From positions 12,958,001 to 13,022,000 of the forward strand of contig OX637344.1 of assembly GCA_951799405.1 (NCBI GenBank): a DNA stretch of 64,000 nt, written 5' to 3'. How positions within the stretch are numbered: position 1 is the stretch's first letter; the number at the start of each line of letters is the position of its first letter. Source of the stretch: Agapetus fuscipes (lineage: Eukaryota; Arthropoda; Insecta; Trichoptera; Glossosomatidae). Positions 29,325 through 40,040 of the stretch are shown here, in pieces. Position numbers and translations under genes: made by a program. Under the pieces are notes generated by a model that saw nothing but the letters and a program-made list of their open reading frames with translations, made no database searches and had not been told where the DNA came from.

Positions 29325-29832
29325 CCACCTTATAGGAAAACTGAATAAGGTCGGTGTTATGGCCGAGGGGGCCAAGTGGCTGATCTTTCTGGCGTGTTTG
29401 AATAGAACAACGTTGGTTCGATCCCCGCCTGTGTCATTTGACCATTACTTGGACCCTGGTTCAACAGATGTTATTGGGTAATAATTCATTAATAATTCAT
29501 TAAAATAAACAATAATGAATTATTAATTGATGATTTTAAAACCTGTTTCTGGCCAGGTTGGTGAATTGCATTCCTCTTCACAAATCTATTTTTAAATAAA
29601 AAAAAAGTGCTGATTCACTGATTTGAGATATGGTGGATTAAATGTTTTATTGGGAGTAACTTCTCAAAGTTAGTGAACTAATTAATATGGAAATGCTCAT
29701 GACAAACTTCTGAACTACAGGATTTTCTAACTTCTTTAGTGTTTTCTTGCGTAGAAAATAAGAAAAAAGGTGCATTTATCTGAGAAACCCATGTTAGCTT
29801 CTTGACACTTATTCAGTTTTACCTTTAAGGTG
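29325..29832. mobile_element. MITE interrupted by a family C SINE
   Basis: The right part (29608-29832) matches 32918-33153 and ends CAGTTTTACCTTTAAGGT. The left terminus, ACCTTATAGGAAAACTGAAT at about 29327-29346, is cut off from it by the SINE at 29350-29607. Without the SINE the two parts join as in the intact copy. Confidence 0.8.
29350..29607 (+). repeat. Family C SINE (tRNA-Ser/Leu-like head)
   Basis: Head GTTATGGCCGAGGGGG (A box) and GTTGGTTCGATCCCCGC (B box), body ACCCTGGTTCAACAGATG, end GGTTGGTGAATTGCATTCC and an A-rich tail. Related to 30360-30580 and 39530-39790. Confidence 0.8.
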
Positions 29833-30359
29833 TCCAGATATTTTTAAGTAACATGTTGATGTTAATTTAGTTTTTTTATCAAGGTGTCAATACTTTTAAA
29901 TGAAAAATAAATATTTTCATTGAATGATATTTTTTTATAACTTATGATTTATGAAATATGACTTGTTTCATGAAAATTTAGATAATGACAAAAAATGGAC
30001 TCAGAATGGATATGGCATATACCGGAGGGCAAACATCACAGGTTTATATAACTAGATTCCACAGCAACTAATAACAAAATATTAGTACAACCCAACTTGG
30101 TGATGATACATTTGTTTGGTTTGTCATTTTGTGTTTACTTCATGATAAATATATATTCCCATAATAGAGAGAATGATGCCCGCCCGTGAATGACATGGAT
30201 AATATTGTGACGTCACCCGGCCGGTTCGAAAATTCAAACAAATATTTTGTTATTGGTTGCTAACGACAACTGTCCTGTACAAGACTGACATTTGCTCGCT
30301 GTGAAAAAAATCCTAATTCAAAAATGTGACTCTATTATATTGCATTTTTTTTTGTGAAA
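29833..30359. other. no gene seen downstream of RAD1
   Basis: AT-rich. 30190-30320 contains CAAACAAATATTTTGTTATTGGTTGCTA, a piece of a repeat also found near 22370, 28500, 42730, 44180, 44830 and 46160. Confidence 0.4.
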
Positions 30360-30580
30360 TCAGAATAGCTGTCGGTCTTATGGCCGCGGGGATCAAGACA
30401 GGTTATTTGGAACCGGATAACGCTGGTTTGAATCCCGCGACGATAACTTCGACCCTGGTTCAACAGATGCCGTTGCATGCACACAAGTTTCTGCTTTCGC
30501 ATGAAGACAACTGGCCAGGCAAAATAGGTTGGTGGATTGCATTCCTTTCCACAAATCTATTTAAGAAAATATATATATAC
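30360..30580 (+). repeat. Family C SINE
   Basis: Shares GGTCTTATGGCCGCGGGG, GGTTTGAATCCCGC, CCCTGGTTCAACAGATG and GGTTGGTGGATTGCATTCC with the copy at 29350, but has a different middle. Confidence 0.8.
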
Positions 30581-30894
30581 TAAATCATAAAAATAGAGAG
30601 CCTCACCATACAACGGGAATGTTCGTAAATGTTCATAAAACTCCAGAACTACTAAACCGATTAATACCATATTTACAACAAATATTACTGAGAACCTCGG
30701 AGACGGACCATAATCAGAAATTGTGAAAATGCTGTTTTTTCTAAGAAACAAGTATGATCAATTTTCTATCACCGCCTTATTTGAAAAAAATAAAAAATAG
30801 CGATGGAAGTATTCATAATTTTAGATAATATTGAGCATATACCTACGCTTGAAATTCACCATGTTTCAGATCTAATACCACAAAAGATAAGTAG

Positions 30895-31226
30895 TTTTAA
30901 GTAGCGGCACTTTGGGTAGCGGTTCTTTGAGTAGCGGCCCTTTTCAGTAGCGGCCCCTTTGAGTAGTGGCCCTTTGGGTAATGCTCTTTTAAGTAGTGGC
31001 CCTTTGGGTAGCGATCTTTTGAGTACCGTCCCTTTGAGTAGCAACCCTTTGAGAAGATGCCCTCTGTGTTGGTGCCCTTTGAGTAGAGGTATTTTGAGTA
31101 GCAGCCTTTTTGTGTAGCGACCCTTTGAGTAGGTACCCTTTGGGTAGCAGCCCTTTGCGTAGCGGCCCTTTGGTTAGGTGCCCTCTGAGTAGAGGCCCTA
31201 TGGGGAGGTGCCCTTTAAGAAAGAAG
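30895..31226. repeat. 15-bp minisatellite, about 22 units
   Basis: Degenerate tandem copies of GTAGYRGCCCTTTGR. Almost all are exactly 15 bp, with one or two 16-bp exceptions. Since the unit is five codons, minus-strand frames read through it as pentapeptide repeats (KGPLL, then TQRAS-type). No start context or flanking gene supports translation. Confidence 0.9.
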
Positions 31227-31773
31227 TAGTGGCCTCTTCTTTTGGTAGTAATATAAAACAGCATGAGCTGGTAGAGATACTACCACAAACAAGGAGCATA
31301 ACAGACAAACTTTAAATGGTTGACGGATTGAGAATGCGATTATCACAAGCATTTTTTAAAATCTTTAGACAACAAAGAGCAGGCTTATGATTCCGGCATC
31401 ACAGAGTATCATCTGGAATAAAACTGTTCCACTATATTTTGTTTTTGACAATTCGGATGTTTTAAAATCAGAGCTGGAAACATGGATATATAGAACCATG
31501 GCTGGAAAGGTGTATGCTTGCAAAGCCGGGCTTAAAGCTAAAATGTCGTAATTGTGCGCAGCACGAGTAGGCAGGCTAGTCCTTTTTATGATTGTTTTAC
31601 ATTAAAAATGATTCTTATGATGTTGATAAGAAATAATGGTAGAGTTTGAATTTTCCGCCTGAGTGCTGTCCAAAAAAATATTTTCCCCTTACTCTGTGAT
31701 TTTCCCGTATTGATTTTTGAAAGGTTGGCGACAGCGTTTTTGTTTATGTCAAAAATTCATAGACACAAAATAT

Positions 31774-32233
31774 AAGGGATGGGCAAATGAAAAAAAATAT
31801 CGATATATATCGAATCGATATTTTCAAACACTATTGAAATCACAGATTGAAATATATCAAGGAGAAAATGTATATATTTTAATGTATCGATATGTATCAA
31901 TACTATAAAAATAGCAAAATTTCCAAAAAAAAATATCGGTAACATCTCAAAATTTTGAAACTTTCGTAAAAGAAACCTGTCGATGGGGACTTTTCAAAAA
32001 CAGTTTCAAAGACTTTTCAAAAAACTGCTGGTAGAGAACATCTTCAAAAATTTCGTCTCAAAAACACCGTTGACGGGGAGGGACGGGAGGGGGAGAGGTA
32101 GGTAGGCATGTGATTTGCCACATAGAGCGAGGGGGGGCAAAAACGCACAGCAAAAAAATATCGAGGAAAATATTGATATTCTTCAAACAAATATCGGTAC
32201 TTTTGAAATATCGATAAATCTTACACATCCCTA
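31774..32233. mobile_element. hAT-like non-autonomous element, 8-bp target duplication
   Basis: The terminal sequences AAGGGATGGGCAAATG and, inverted, TAGGGATGTGTAAGATT fit hAT ends. CAAAATAT is duplicated at 31766-31773 and 32234-32241. The inside has several ATATCGATA blocks and no coding frame. It ends 52 bp before the UBE2L3 start codon. Confidence 0.9.
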
Positions 32234-32285
32234 CAAAATATTATAGAGAATTCTGGTGAACGTTTCGGGTGTTATAAAAACTAAA

Positions 32286-35200
32286 ATGGCAGCAACGAGA
32301 AGACTTCAGAAGGTAAAAATCTATAAAATAAATCTTTATAGGCAGTGCCTGATTTATGTTATATGTAAAAATGTAACGCAGTTATAATTATCAACTGTTG
32401 AAAGACGTAATTTCTTTGCTGGTTCTTCAATAAACGAAAACTTGAAACCTTCAAACGTCATACTGACATTGTCTCGAAGAAATGTTTTTTCATTGCATTC
32501 GCTGTCGCAATTCAGTAAGATAATTGTGAGATGGCTAATCGTTCAATGAATCACACGCTTGATGTACGTAAACATCTAGAAAAACGCATTACACATAGAT
32601 TTCAAAACTAAGAAATTATATTGTCTTTTGATTAATAGAACCATAGATTTTGGGAATAAAATTATTTTTCCAGTCATGCTAGTATCAAAATGCTTTATCT
32701 TGATAATAATTTTATTTCTCTATGTATCTTGTAGGAAAGGGAAAAATTAACCTGAAAATGCATACATAGAGAACTTGGTTTATGATAACTGACCACAATG
32801 GTTATGTTACCTATCTAGAACAAAGACCTGTCGTGGTTAGGTGCTTGAAACCTCAGACTACTAATCAGAATGTGCCTGGTTAGAATCCTTAGTAGAATTA
32901 TAAAATAATGCATAGCCACCTTCAAGGTAAAACTGAATAAGTGCTGCTTCACTGATTAGAAAAAATGTGGGTAAAATTTTATTGGGAGTACTTAACTTCT
33001 AATAGTTAGTGAACTTATTAGGAAATACTTGTGACAAACTTCTAAACTATAAGATTTTCACCGTTTGTAGAAAATAATAAAAAAGATGCAGTTATCTGAG
33101 AAACCCATGTTAGCTTCATAATTATGTCACTTACTCAGTTTTACCTTCAAGGTATCAAAATATAAAATAATACATGCTGGTTTGATAAATCATGTATTTG
33201 TTATGAAGGTTGATACAGCTTTTTAGGAGCTGGGCATCGCTTCAGGTAGCGCTGGATAGCAACTTACCGAGGGCTAAAAATTGTAATTAAATTTAATCAA
33301 AGTTTCAGGCTTACACGGCTGAAATTTGATAGTGAAGAGCTTTTTTCCTGGATATGTTGACGTGGTCTATTGGAGCTGGAGCTTCCTGACGTTTCACCCG
33401 TGTCTCGTAAGAGTTTCATCAACATCACATCTCCCAAGAAGCTGATAGCAGTTATGGGTGAAACATCGGGAAGCTCCAGCTCTGATAGATACTGTAACTC
33501 TATCGCCATTCCGGCCAGAGCCTCTGCAGATCTGCCTACATTTTTTCCTATCCTTGCATACTCTTTCAATTCATTCATATCCATCATCTTTTTTCAAATA
33601 TTTCCTTCTCTAAATAATAAAAATAATTGGACAATTAGTATACAGCGCCGTTTAGTGGTTACTTACATTGCTTTGCTCCCATTCTTTCATAATTTCACTA
33701 ATATGCCCCAAATATAGTTTTCTCGGTCTTCCCTTTCCTCTTTTCCCAGATCAATTACAGGAAGAAACACTGAAGTTGTTTTATTTCTATCTATTAAGAT
33801 GAAAGATAATAACATGAATGTCTCTACAATGAATGAAAGTGATCATGGTTTGTTTCAGGAACTGGGAGATATTCGGCAATCAGGGCTCAAGTCTTTCCGG
33901 GACATACAAGTAGATGAATCCAATATCCTGACCTGGCAGGGACTCATTGTTCCCGTAAGATCACTTCCACACTCATATCTATAATCTAAGTTTCAAAGAT
34001 ATCCCTGATCAAGGGTCCTTTTTTTTTAAAGTTCCGTTGTTTTTATATACTTACTTAAATGTAATTTATTATTTGTATTCCTTGACTTATAGGTCGGCAT
34101 GAGACTGACCACCCATACTGTAAAAAATGGTTCACTTTGCCAATGTCACCCCTATTTCTGGGAAGGTTGGCAAAAGTTGCAGGGCTTATGTTCATTGGAG
34201 GTTGGGATTTTAATTTGTAAGTACCCATGCAGCATTTGTAAGCGCTATTGTAGATTATAGAAGGGTGAAAATTCATATTAAATGCATGACGCCAATCAGA
34301 CACGTGTATGTTTGTGCTTACAAACGTTGCATATGTACTTAAAAAATTAAAATCCAAAACTCAAATGAACATAAACCCTGCAAACTTTGCCGATCTTTCT
34401 TGAAACAGGGGCGACATTGGTAAAGTGAATTTCTTTAAAAGTGTAGGTGGTCAGCTTCGTCCCAACCCATAAGTCAATGAATGTGCCATAATGTGAAAAA
34501 TGTATAATTGCCAATGATTAAATTAAAATACTTCTGTATTGATTGAACGGCTTATTTTGTTGTTTCCAGGATAATCCTCCCTACAATAAAGGGGCGTTCC
34601 GCATTGAAATCAACTTCCCCGCTGAGTACCCCTTCAAGCCACCCAAAATTAGCTTTAAAACTAAAATATACCATCCCAATATTGATGAGAAGGGCCAAGT
34701 GTGCCTGCCCATCATTAGTGCGGAGAACTGGAAGCCTGCCACCAAGACTGATCAAGGTTAGCATTGCTTTCTATTCTCTTCTCGTTGTGCTTCTTCAGGA
34801 ATAACAATAGTCTGTAATCTAAGTCGCAAAGATACTTACCTACTTACTTTCTTCGGCTCATAAGCCTTGAAGGCTCAGGGCCTCCCGCACCACAATCCTT
34901 CAGGACTCTCTGTCTTGTGCTGCTTCCCTCCATGGTCACCTCACTCCCAGAACTTCGGCGTCGGCTTCAACGTTGTCTGCCCACCGCATCCTGGGACGTC
35001 CGAGTGGTCTAACACCTGAGGGGCACCATCCAAGACAGTTCTGATGATCCTGGAGTCCTCTTATTAGTCGCAAAGATATATGAAATTAAATGCATTCCCA
35101 CAAGCAGGCACGTATAAGTTTGCGCTTACACATGCTGCATGTGGACTTGCAATCTAAACACCCAATCTCAAATGAAATGAAGCCCTGCAACTCATGCCGA

Positions 35201-35585
35201 CCTTCCCTGAAACAGGGGTGACGCTGGCAAAGTGAGCCATTTTTTACAGTATCAACACCTCTCAGGGTCAGTCTCCCCCTCCACTGACCCACGCCCTGTA
35301 TATCCATCCCATCCGGGGATGTGTCAACGGGTAAGGGGTAGCCAGAGCCCCTGCAGAGCTGAATTTTACAAATAATGTCTAAATGACCGTAAATATAACG
35401 TAAATTTGATTATGACGTGTGATGTTTCAGTAATCCAAGCATTGGTTGCTCTGGTGAATGACCCGGAGCCGGAGCACCCCCTGCGAGCGGAGCTGGCCGA
35501 GGAGTTCCAGAAGGACCGCAAGAAGTTCACCAAGAATGCCGAGGAATTCACCAAGAAAAACAGCGAGAAAAGACCAACAGACTAA
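32286..35585 (+). CDS. UBE2L3: Ubiquitin-conjugating enzyme E2 L3 (UbcH7), 4 exons, complete
   Basis: E2 enzyme that accepts ubiquitin from E1 on a cysteine and passes it to HECT and RBR ligases. Exons: 32286-32312, 33859-33954, 34570-34756 and 35431-35585. They total 465 bases and 154 residues, exactly the family length, with GT-AG borders and agreeing phases. Seen: MAATRRLQK encoded by a tiny 27-bp first exon, then [19 protein letters not shown]. The E2 core is [14 protein letters not shown] with catalytic C86, followed by [13 protein letters not shown]; the C-terminus is [14 protein letters not shown]. There is no acidic extension, as expected. Intron 1 (1.5 kb) holds a MITE and an RTE remnant; later introns hold family D repeats. 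A hAT-like element lies 52 bp upstream of the ATG, so the 5' UTR or core promoter must be short, or lie in or beyond it. Confidence 0.98.
32918..33153. mobile_element. 236-bp MITE (ACCTTCAAGGT termini) in UBE2L3 intron 1
   Basis: Termini ACCTTCAAGGTAAAACTGAA and inverted ACCTTGAAGGTAAAACTGAG, about 26 bp with two mismatches. Flanks share TATAAAATAAT(G/A)CAT at 32899-32913 and 33160-33174, possibly an older duplication. This is the uninterrupted relative of 29325-29832. Confidence 0.85.
33365..33760 (-). pseudogene. Inverted repeat plus RTE-type LINE C-terminal fragment
   Basis: 33369-33400 and 33455-33484 are inverted copies of GGAGCTGGAGCTTCC plus GTTTCACCC. Next to this, 33483-33760 reads on the minus strand as [18 protein letters not shown], a disturbed stretch, and [19 protein letters not shown], the end of an RTE-type protein. 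Both are debris in UBE2L3 intron 1. Confidence 0.65.
34075..34487. repeat. Head-to-head pair of family D repeats in UBE2L3 intron 2
   Basis: 34075-34256 is in plus orientation (CCTTGACTTATAGGTCGGCA ...) and 34259-34485 is in minus orientation (... CCAACCCATAAGTCAATG). They meet at their tail sides and form a large potential hairpin. Confidence 0.85.
34857..35252 (-). repeat. RTE fragment and partial family D repeat in UBE2L3 intron 3
   Basis: 34857-35045 reads on the minus strand as [18 protein letters not shown] and [16 protein letters not shown], the diagnostic C-terminal pattern of RTE-type LINEs. 35065-35252 is a partial family D copy. Confidence 0.65.
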
Positions 35586-36087
35586 CTTTCAAAAACAACT
35601 ATTTAGACTTTATTTCATTTTTCCGATTGCAATTTAATGTGGTGTGCATGCACAGCACATTGTTTAACTGTACCGCGAGTGTAAAACATTGCGTTGATCT
35701 CAAATTCATTGCATAAAAATAAAAAATGGAATATACGACGGCACTCCGAGTAAGTGCCAAGTTTGCATACATTTCTTTCAATTAACTCAATGGAGGTGAG
35801 TGTACTATGCAGTGTTTTATACTAGGGGCACTGGAATGGAGTTTGGCTGTTACGATGTTGGCACGTTGAGGTTTAAATTCAAATTCAAAATTGCAATGTA
35901 AATTGTATGTTTCAAAAATTATATCAAAGGTCTATATTGAGGCAAGATTGTATAATCGCGGTTCTACTGTATTTGTTTTTTTTGTAATTTCTCTATTGAT
36001 GTTATTAAACTTTTGGTTTATAAAGAGGATCCGTCACTTGCCTGTAACTGGGAATGTGTCTCCCCCATCGCTACTTTGACAATTATT
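35586..36087. other. UBE2L3 3' region, no other gene seen
   Basis: Expected to hold the UBE2L3 3' UTR. AATAAA-like sequences occur (for example AAAAATAAAAAATGG near 35718), but the cleavage site cannot be fixed. Confidence 0.4.
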
Positions 36088-36325
36088 CGTCCCCTTAGTG
36101 CTTGTTTGTCTTCAAATCCATCAAAGATAATTTCACATGAGCAATGTTTGTATGTGTACTGGACCAATGTGTCTTATGAAAACTGGAAATTTATTTAAAA
36201 AATATTTAAAACTACTCTCACATTATTTTTTGTTCAGATTGTGTAGAATGATTCTCAGGGCAATTTCAATGAAAGGTCATCTTTGAATCAAATGGTAGAT
36301 AAGCCAAACAAGCGCTGGGGGGACG
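36088..36325. mobile_element. 238-bp MITE with CGTCCCC termini
   Basis: Ends CGTCCCCTTAGTGCTTGTTT and inverted CGTCCCCCCAGCGCTTGTTT, flanked on both sides by TATT. It is the reverse-complement relative of 6635-6889, 29 kb away. Confidence 0.85.
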
Positions 36326-36539
36326 TATTGCCATCCAGCTTTGTAACTGAGTTGATGTAATACATTAAATTGGATTTGTGAGTAATATTTAAACATTCAT
36401 TGCATTGTTACACTGTAGCAAGTAAACCTCACGCTATGTGATACAATTTTAGCTCATTGCATTTTGAATCCATGTAAGCTGCCGTTCACAGGAACAAGTA
36501 ATTACGGGGGTTTCTATTCTATAACAATTTATTTTATCT

Positions 36540-36825
36540 TTCAACAGACATTTCGCAAGCTTAATCACAAAGAGCAATAACTCAAAAATTGGGAAAATCG
36601 AGATTTTGTAATAAAACGCAAGAACAATGCGAGAAGAATAGGTAGAATGCGACAGCCGTTCAATTTGGACGAATATGACCGAGATAAAACATCGGTCGCC
36701 TTTTTCATTCCATACAAGTTGTACTGGTTGTTTGAACTTCAAACGTGATTTCCCAACATTCTTATTTTTTTAGTTATTGCTCTTTATGATTAAGCGTGCG
36801 ATTTGTACCTGTAGTATCAAAAACT
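36540..36825. mobile_element. ~285-bp inverted-repeat element
   Basis: Arms around CTTAATCA(C/T)AAAGAGCAATAACT (36560-36583 and inverted 36774-36797), extending imperfectly outward to ACAGACATTTCGCA / ACAGGTACAAATCGCA. No coding frame. Superfamily not assigned. Confidence 0.7.
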
Positions 36826-36920
36826 ATGTTTCGCTCACATGTCATGGGAGTAAACAAATGTATGGAAGCGTGCATTGCCATTTAAACTCACCAGAGGTGC
36901 TGTTGAATCTTTGATACAAA

Positions 36921-37280
36921 CTGCCCCGGATTAACCCCTCTGAAGTCCCTGGTGCGGTAAAAAGCTTGGGGCCCCTATATGCCCCTCCCTGAAAATTACC
37001 ACCGCCCCCTAAACCTCTTCACCCTATTTTTGTTTCACAATGTCAAAGATGCATATCTTTTCTTTGGGCTCCCCCTTGGTCACAGATGTCTCATAACACT
37101 TGAGCCCCGAAGATATATTTTTAAATTAATTTCTATTAAGTCTTTAATCGGGGGCCCCTTGAATGAAAATGCCCGCAAATACCTGGGAACTGAAATAAAA
37201 TATACAATTATAGAGTTTTTTTGGTCCTTTGGGGGCCCTGGTTCCATCGCCCCGCTCGAACCGCCCTTAATCCGGGTCTG
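36921..37280. mobile_element. hAT-like non-autonomous element
   Basis: Ends CTGCCCCGGATTAACCC and inverted CAGACCCGGATTAAGGG. The flanks GATACAAA (36913-36920) and CATACAAA (37281-37288) look like an 8-bp duplication with one mismatch. Contains GGGGCCCC-type blocks common in hAT MITEs. Confidence 0.75.
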
Positions 37281-37455
37281 CATACAAAGATAGGTGAATG
37301 GCAATGTAAACTTCCGAGACATGTGAGTGTTACCTAGTTTTCTTTATAGTAAGAGTACTTGTTTTTGCTTTGTCTTTAATCTGTATGTTTGCTTGAACGT
37401 CTGCAATTTTAAATATTTTTCAAAATCAGTCCCTAACAGGTGTCATTCTCTAAGC

Positions 37456-38071
37456 CAGTGGTGGGCAAACTTTCTTAATGGGGGGCTAGAAAGTTAAAGA
37501 AATATCAGAGGACGGCCAGAATTATAGGAAAAATGCTACTTTATACTTGTGGACCATCAAAATATAATTATCGTTTGCCATATACTATTCATTTTGACAA
37601 TTATATTAATTTTTAAAACTGAACAATTTTAAAACTTAATTTAAATCGGATATTTAACGAACCGTTTAGAGAGAACTTACATCATTCTCGACGTTTCGTC
37701 AGCGACGTAGCCGACGTCTTCAGGAGAACATCCTCTCTGTACGGCGACTGAGGATGAACTGAGTTTGAAAAACACTTTGTCACAAATCACTGCCTACCTT
37801 CGAACGAAGGTAGTAATTATGTTTTGGTCTGTTACACATGTGTAACAGACCAAACGAAACGTCGAGAATGATGTAAGTTCTCTCTAAACGGTTCGTTAAA
37901 TATCCGATTTAAATTAAGTTTTAAAATTGTTCAGTTTTAAAAATTAATATAAATGTCAAAATGTCAAACGACCGTAATTCTAACTTAAACCTAACTATAT
38001 ACTATTCATGTCGATGGACTATCGGCGGGCCGGATTAAATGTTTTCGCGGGCCGTACTTTGCCCATCACTG
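37456..38071. mobile_element. hAT-like element with perfect 8-bp target duplication, carrying a nested insertion
   Basis: Termini CAGTGGTGGGCAAAC and inverted CAGTGATGGGCAAAG. CTCTAAGC is duplicated at 37448-37455 and 38072-38079. Without the insertion at 37593-37996 (and one copy of its 13-bp duplication) the element would be about 200 bp. These termini and the 8-bp duplication are characteristic of hAT. Confidence 0.93.
37593..37996. repeat. Inverted-arm hairpin repeat with hammerhead-like core, 13-bp target duplication
   Basis: Left arm about 37593-37700, right arm about 37853-37980; they pair across more than 100 bp. The flanks repeat ATATACTATTCAT (37580-37592 and 37997-38009). On the minus strand, 37723-37691 reads CTGAAGA, C, GTCGGC, loop, GCTGAC, GAAACGT. 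The right arm keeps GAAACGTCGAGAATGATG only. A 13-bp duplication of variable-length type suggests retrotransposition of an inverted structure, as seen for Penelope-like elements; this is inference. Confidence 0.85.
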
Positions 38072-38079
38072 CTCTAAGC

Positions 38080-38889
38080 GATAATCAGCATTTGGGGAGT
38101 GTGTCGCTTTGCTCACAGCAATACATCCCAATCCATCACAAGCAAATGAAGCATCATCAATCTAACCAGACAACTGTGTCATAGCTCAGCAGAATTGAAT
38201 GTAGATTTTTCTCAAAATGGATTATAGCGTCATGTTTCTGATAAATAATAATAATGCACATTAATTGACAGACAAAGTTATGATGACTTTCAGTGGATCA
38301 GTATGTGAGCTTATGCCGCTCTGTTGAAAAAGAGAAATTAGCGAATGCTTGTCATGTCATCGCCTGGTTAACCCTTTAACTGCGGGTGACACGCATAGGC
38401 GTCAAGTATAAACTTGCATACAGTGCGGCTGTAAATCATAGACGTCATCCAACTTTGAACTTATCCCTGACATCTGTGTAAAAGAATTCAAAAGTCTGCA
38501 AGTGAAATGACCTAAACCTTTGTGATTGTTGTTCTTGAATAACTAATACATGTGACTGTGCACATAGTTTGTACACAAGTGTCGTCAATCAATTAAGGTA
38601 GGAGACAATAAATGTTTAAAAAGGTGCTTGAAAAAGTACTCGTACTGGGGGTATTCATATAGCCAGAATATTAAGAAGTGAATAGGTTATTTAGCTGTGA
38701 GTTAACTCCCCAAACAACTTGTGAGCGCTGAGTTGACCTTAAGAGTGCACTGTTTGAGCATGCCCTTCCTAGAGAAAGGCTAATGTTGTAGAATAGGGAT
38801 TTTTCAAATTATCTTAAACGGAAAATTTGGCACATTATATTTATCTTTAATCTAGTTCTTCGGCAGTAACTTTGTGAAAGTTCATTTTA
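38080..38889. other. no gene seen; possible piggyBac-type end
   Basis: 38370-38470 starts TTAACCCTTTAACTGCGGG, which looks like one end of a TTAA-inserting (piggyBac-type) element. No matching second end was found. Confidence 0.35.
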
Positions 38890-39055
38890 ATAAATAAAAA
38901 TAAAAATTACCTTTAATTCACATGAGTTTTATTTGTACAACCAGTTTTTTCTATTTACACTTGAAGATGGGAGGTACTGCTAATCTGAAACTGGTTGTGC
39001 ATTAAACAAATAAAACTCATGTGAATTAAAACAAGGTAATTTTTATTTTAATCTA
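38890..39055. repeat. Palindromic repeat with degenerate hammerhead-like centre
   Basis: Arms: 38890-38950 against 38983-39055, containing TTAATTCACATGAGTTTTAT and its complement. The centre reads TTGAAGATGGGAGG ... TGAAACTGGTTGTG. Part of the right arm (AACTCATGTGAATTAAAACA) recurs alone at 51724-51768. Confidence 0.75.
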
Positions 39056-39529
39056 TTTATCTTTTATTTATTATTTAAATATTATATCATAGGGTTCCTC
39101 ACATTATAGTCCTTCAGCTAAAGTTCAATTCTCCAATGAAAATGGGTTGACTGCAAAGCCAAATAAATGAGTTCCATAGAATCAAAGGTGGCAAAGTAAG
39201 ATTTTTGAATGAAACAAATATATGGAGCCATGGGAAACAATTTCATTTCCATGTATTTATTTAATTTTTATTGAAATCCTATATTGCCGCCTTTGGTGCT
39301 ATACAACTCAAATAACCTATATTCTTTAGTTAGGTATCTTTGTATTATGTTTATTTATAAGGAATCCTCAAAAGGATCTACTACTACCGGTACACGGAGA
39401 TTAATGAATGCAGGCTGTATCGGAGCCATGGCGCTGCTGTTATCTTCGGGGTTGCCAAGTTACAAAGTAATTGGGATCAATTTGTTTTTCTTTAACAAAA
39501 TACTCTGAATTTATAAAGTGACCTCCCTG

Positions 39530-39790
39530 AAACCACTTTTTTTAAAATAGATTTGTGAAGAAGAGTGCAATTCACCAACATATTTTGCCTGGCAGAAACA
39601 GGTATTAACATTATTAATTAGGAATTCATCATTGGAATATATTAATGAATTACTAATTAACAAATACCCAATGACATCTGTTAAACCAGAGTCAAAGTTA
39701 TTCTCTATAGGACACGGTGCAGGCGAGGTTTGAACTTGCGATTGTCTCAATAATGCAAATTTTAGAGCCGACGCCTTATCCCCTTGACTA
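39530..39790 (-). repeat. Family C SINE
   Basis: Minus-strand copy: a diverged head near 39780 (AAGGGGATAAGGCGTCGGCT, GTTCAAACCTCGCC), TTTAACAGATGTCATTGGG, a TTAATTAGTAATTC middle, and GTTGGTGAATTGCACTC at the end. Confidence 0.7.
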
Positions 39791-39791
39791 T

Positions 39792-40040
39792 ACTATAATC
39801 TATAATCTAAGTTGCAAGGATATATTCATTTAAAGCTCTCAGATGTATGCCCACAAACCAACAAGTGTAGTTCGCGCTTACAAATGCTGAATGTGTACTT
39901 ACAAATAAAATCCAAACCTCAAATGAACATAAGCCCCACAACTTTTGCCGACCTTCCCTGAAACAGGGGTGACATTGGCAAAGTGAACCATTTTTTACAG
40001 TATGGGTGGTCAGCCTCATACCAACCTATAAGTCAAGGAA
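39792..40040 (-). repeat. Family D repeat
   Basis: Well preserved, nearly the reverse complement of 53912-54140. ATTCCCTTGACTATA-type sequence surrounds it, and CCAACCTATAAGTCAAGG is at its right end. Confidence 0.85.

Noticed and set aside
30895..31226. CRISPR-like array
   Set aside because: The units are directly adjacent degenerate 15-mers with no unique spacers, in a eukaryotic genome.
30989..31264. Lys/Arg-rich repeat protein on the minus strand
   Set aside because: Explained by the 15-bp minisatellite period; no promoter, start context or non-repeat domain.
32820..32905. tRNA-like sequence (GTCGTGGTTAGGTG ... GGTTAGAATCC)
   Set aside because: A and B box remnants are present, but no cloverleaf pairing was convincing; probably an old SINE head.
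33297..33587. 96-codon minus-strand frame as a host gene
   Set aside because: It joins an RTE protein end to an inverted repeat; debris in a UBE2L3 intron.
36979..37293. 104-codon frame with Pro/Leu-rich sequence
   Set aside because: Lies inside a hAT-like non-autonomous element; no domain.
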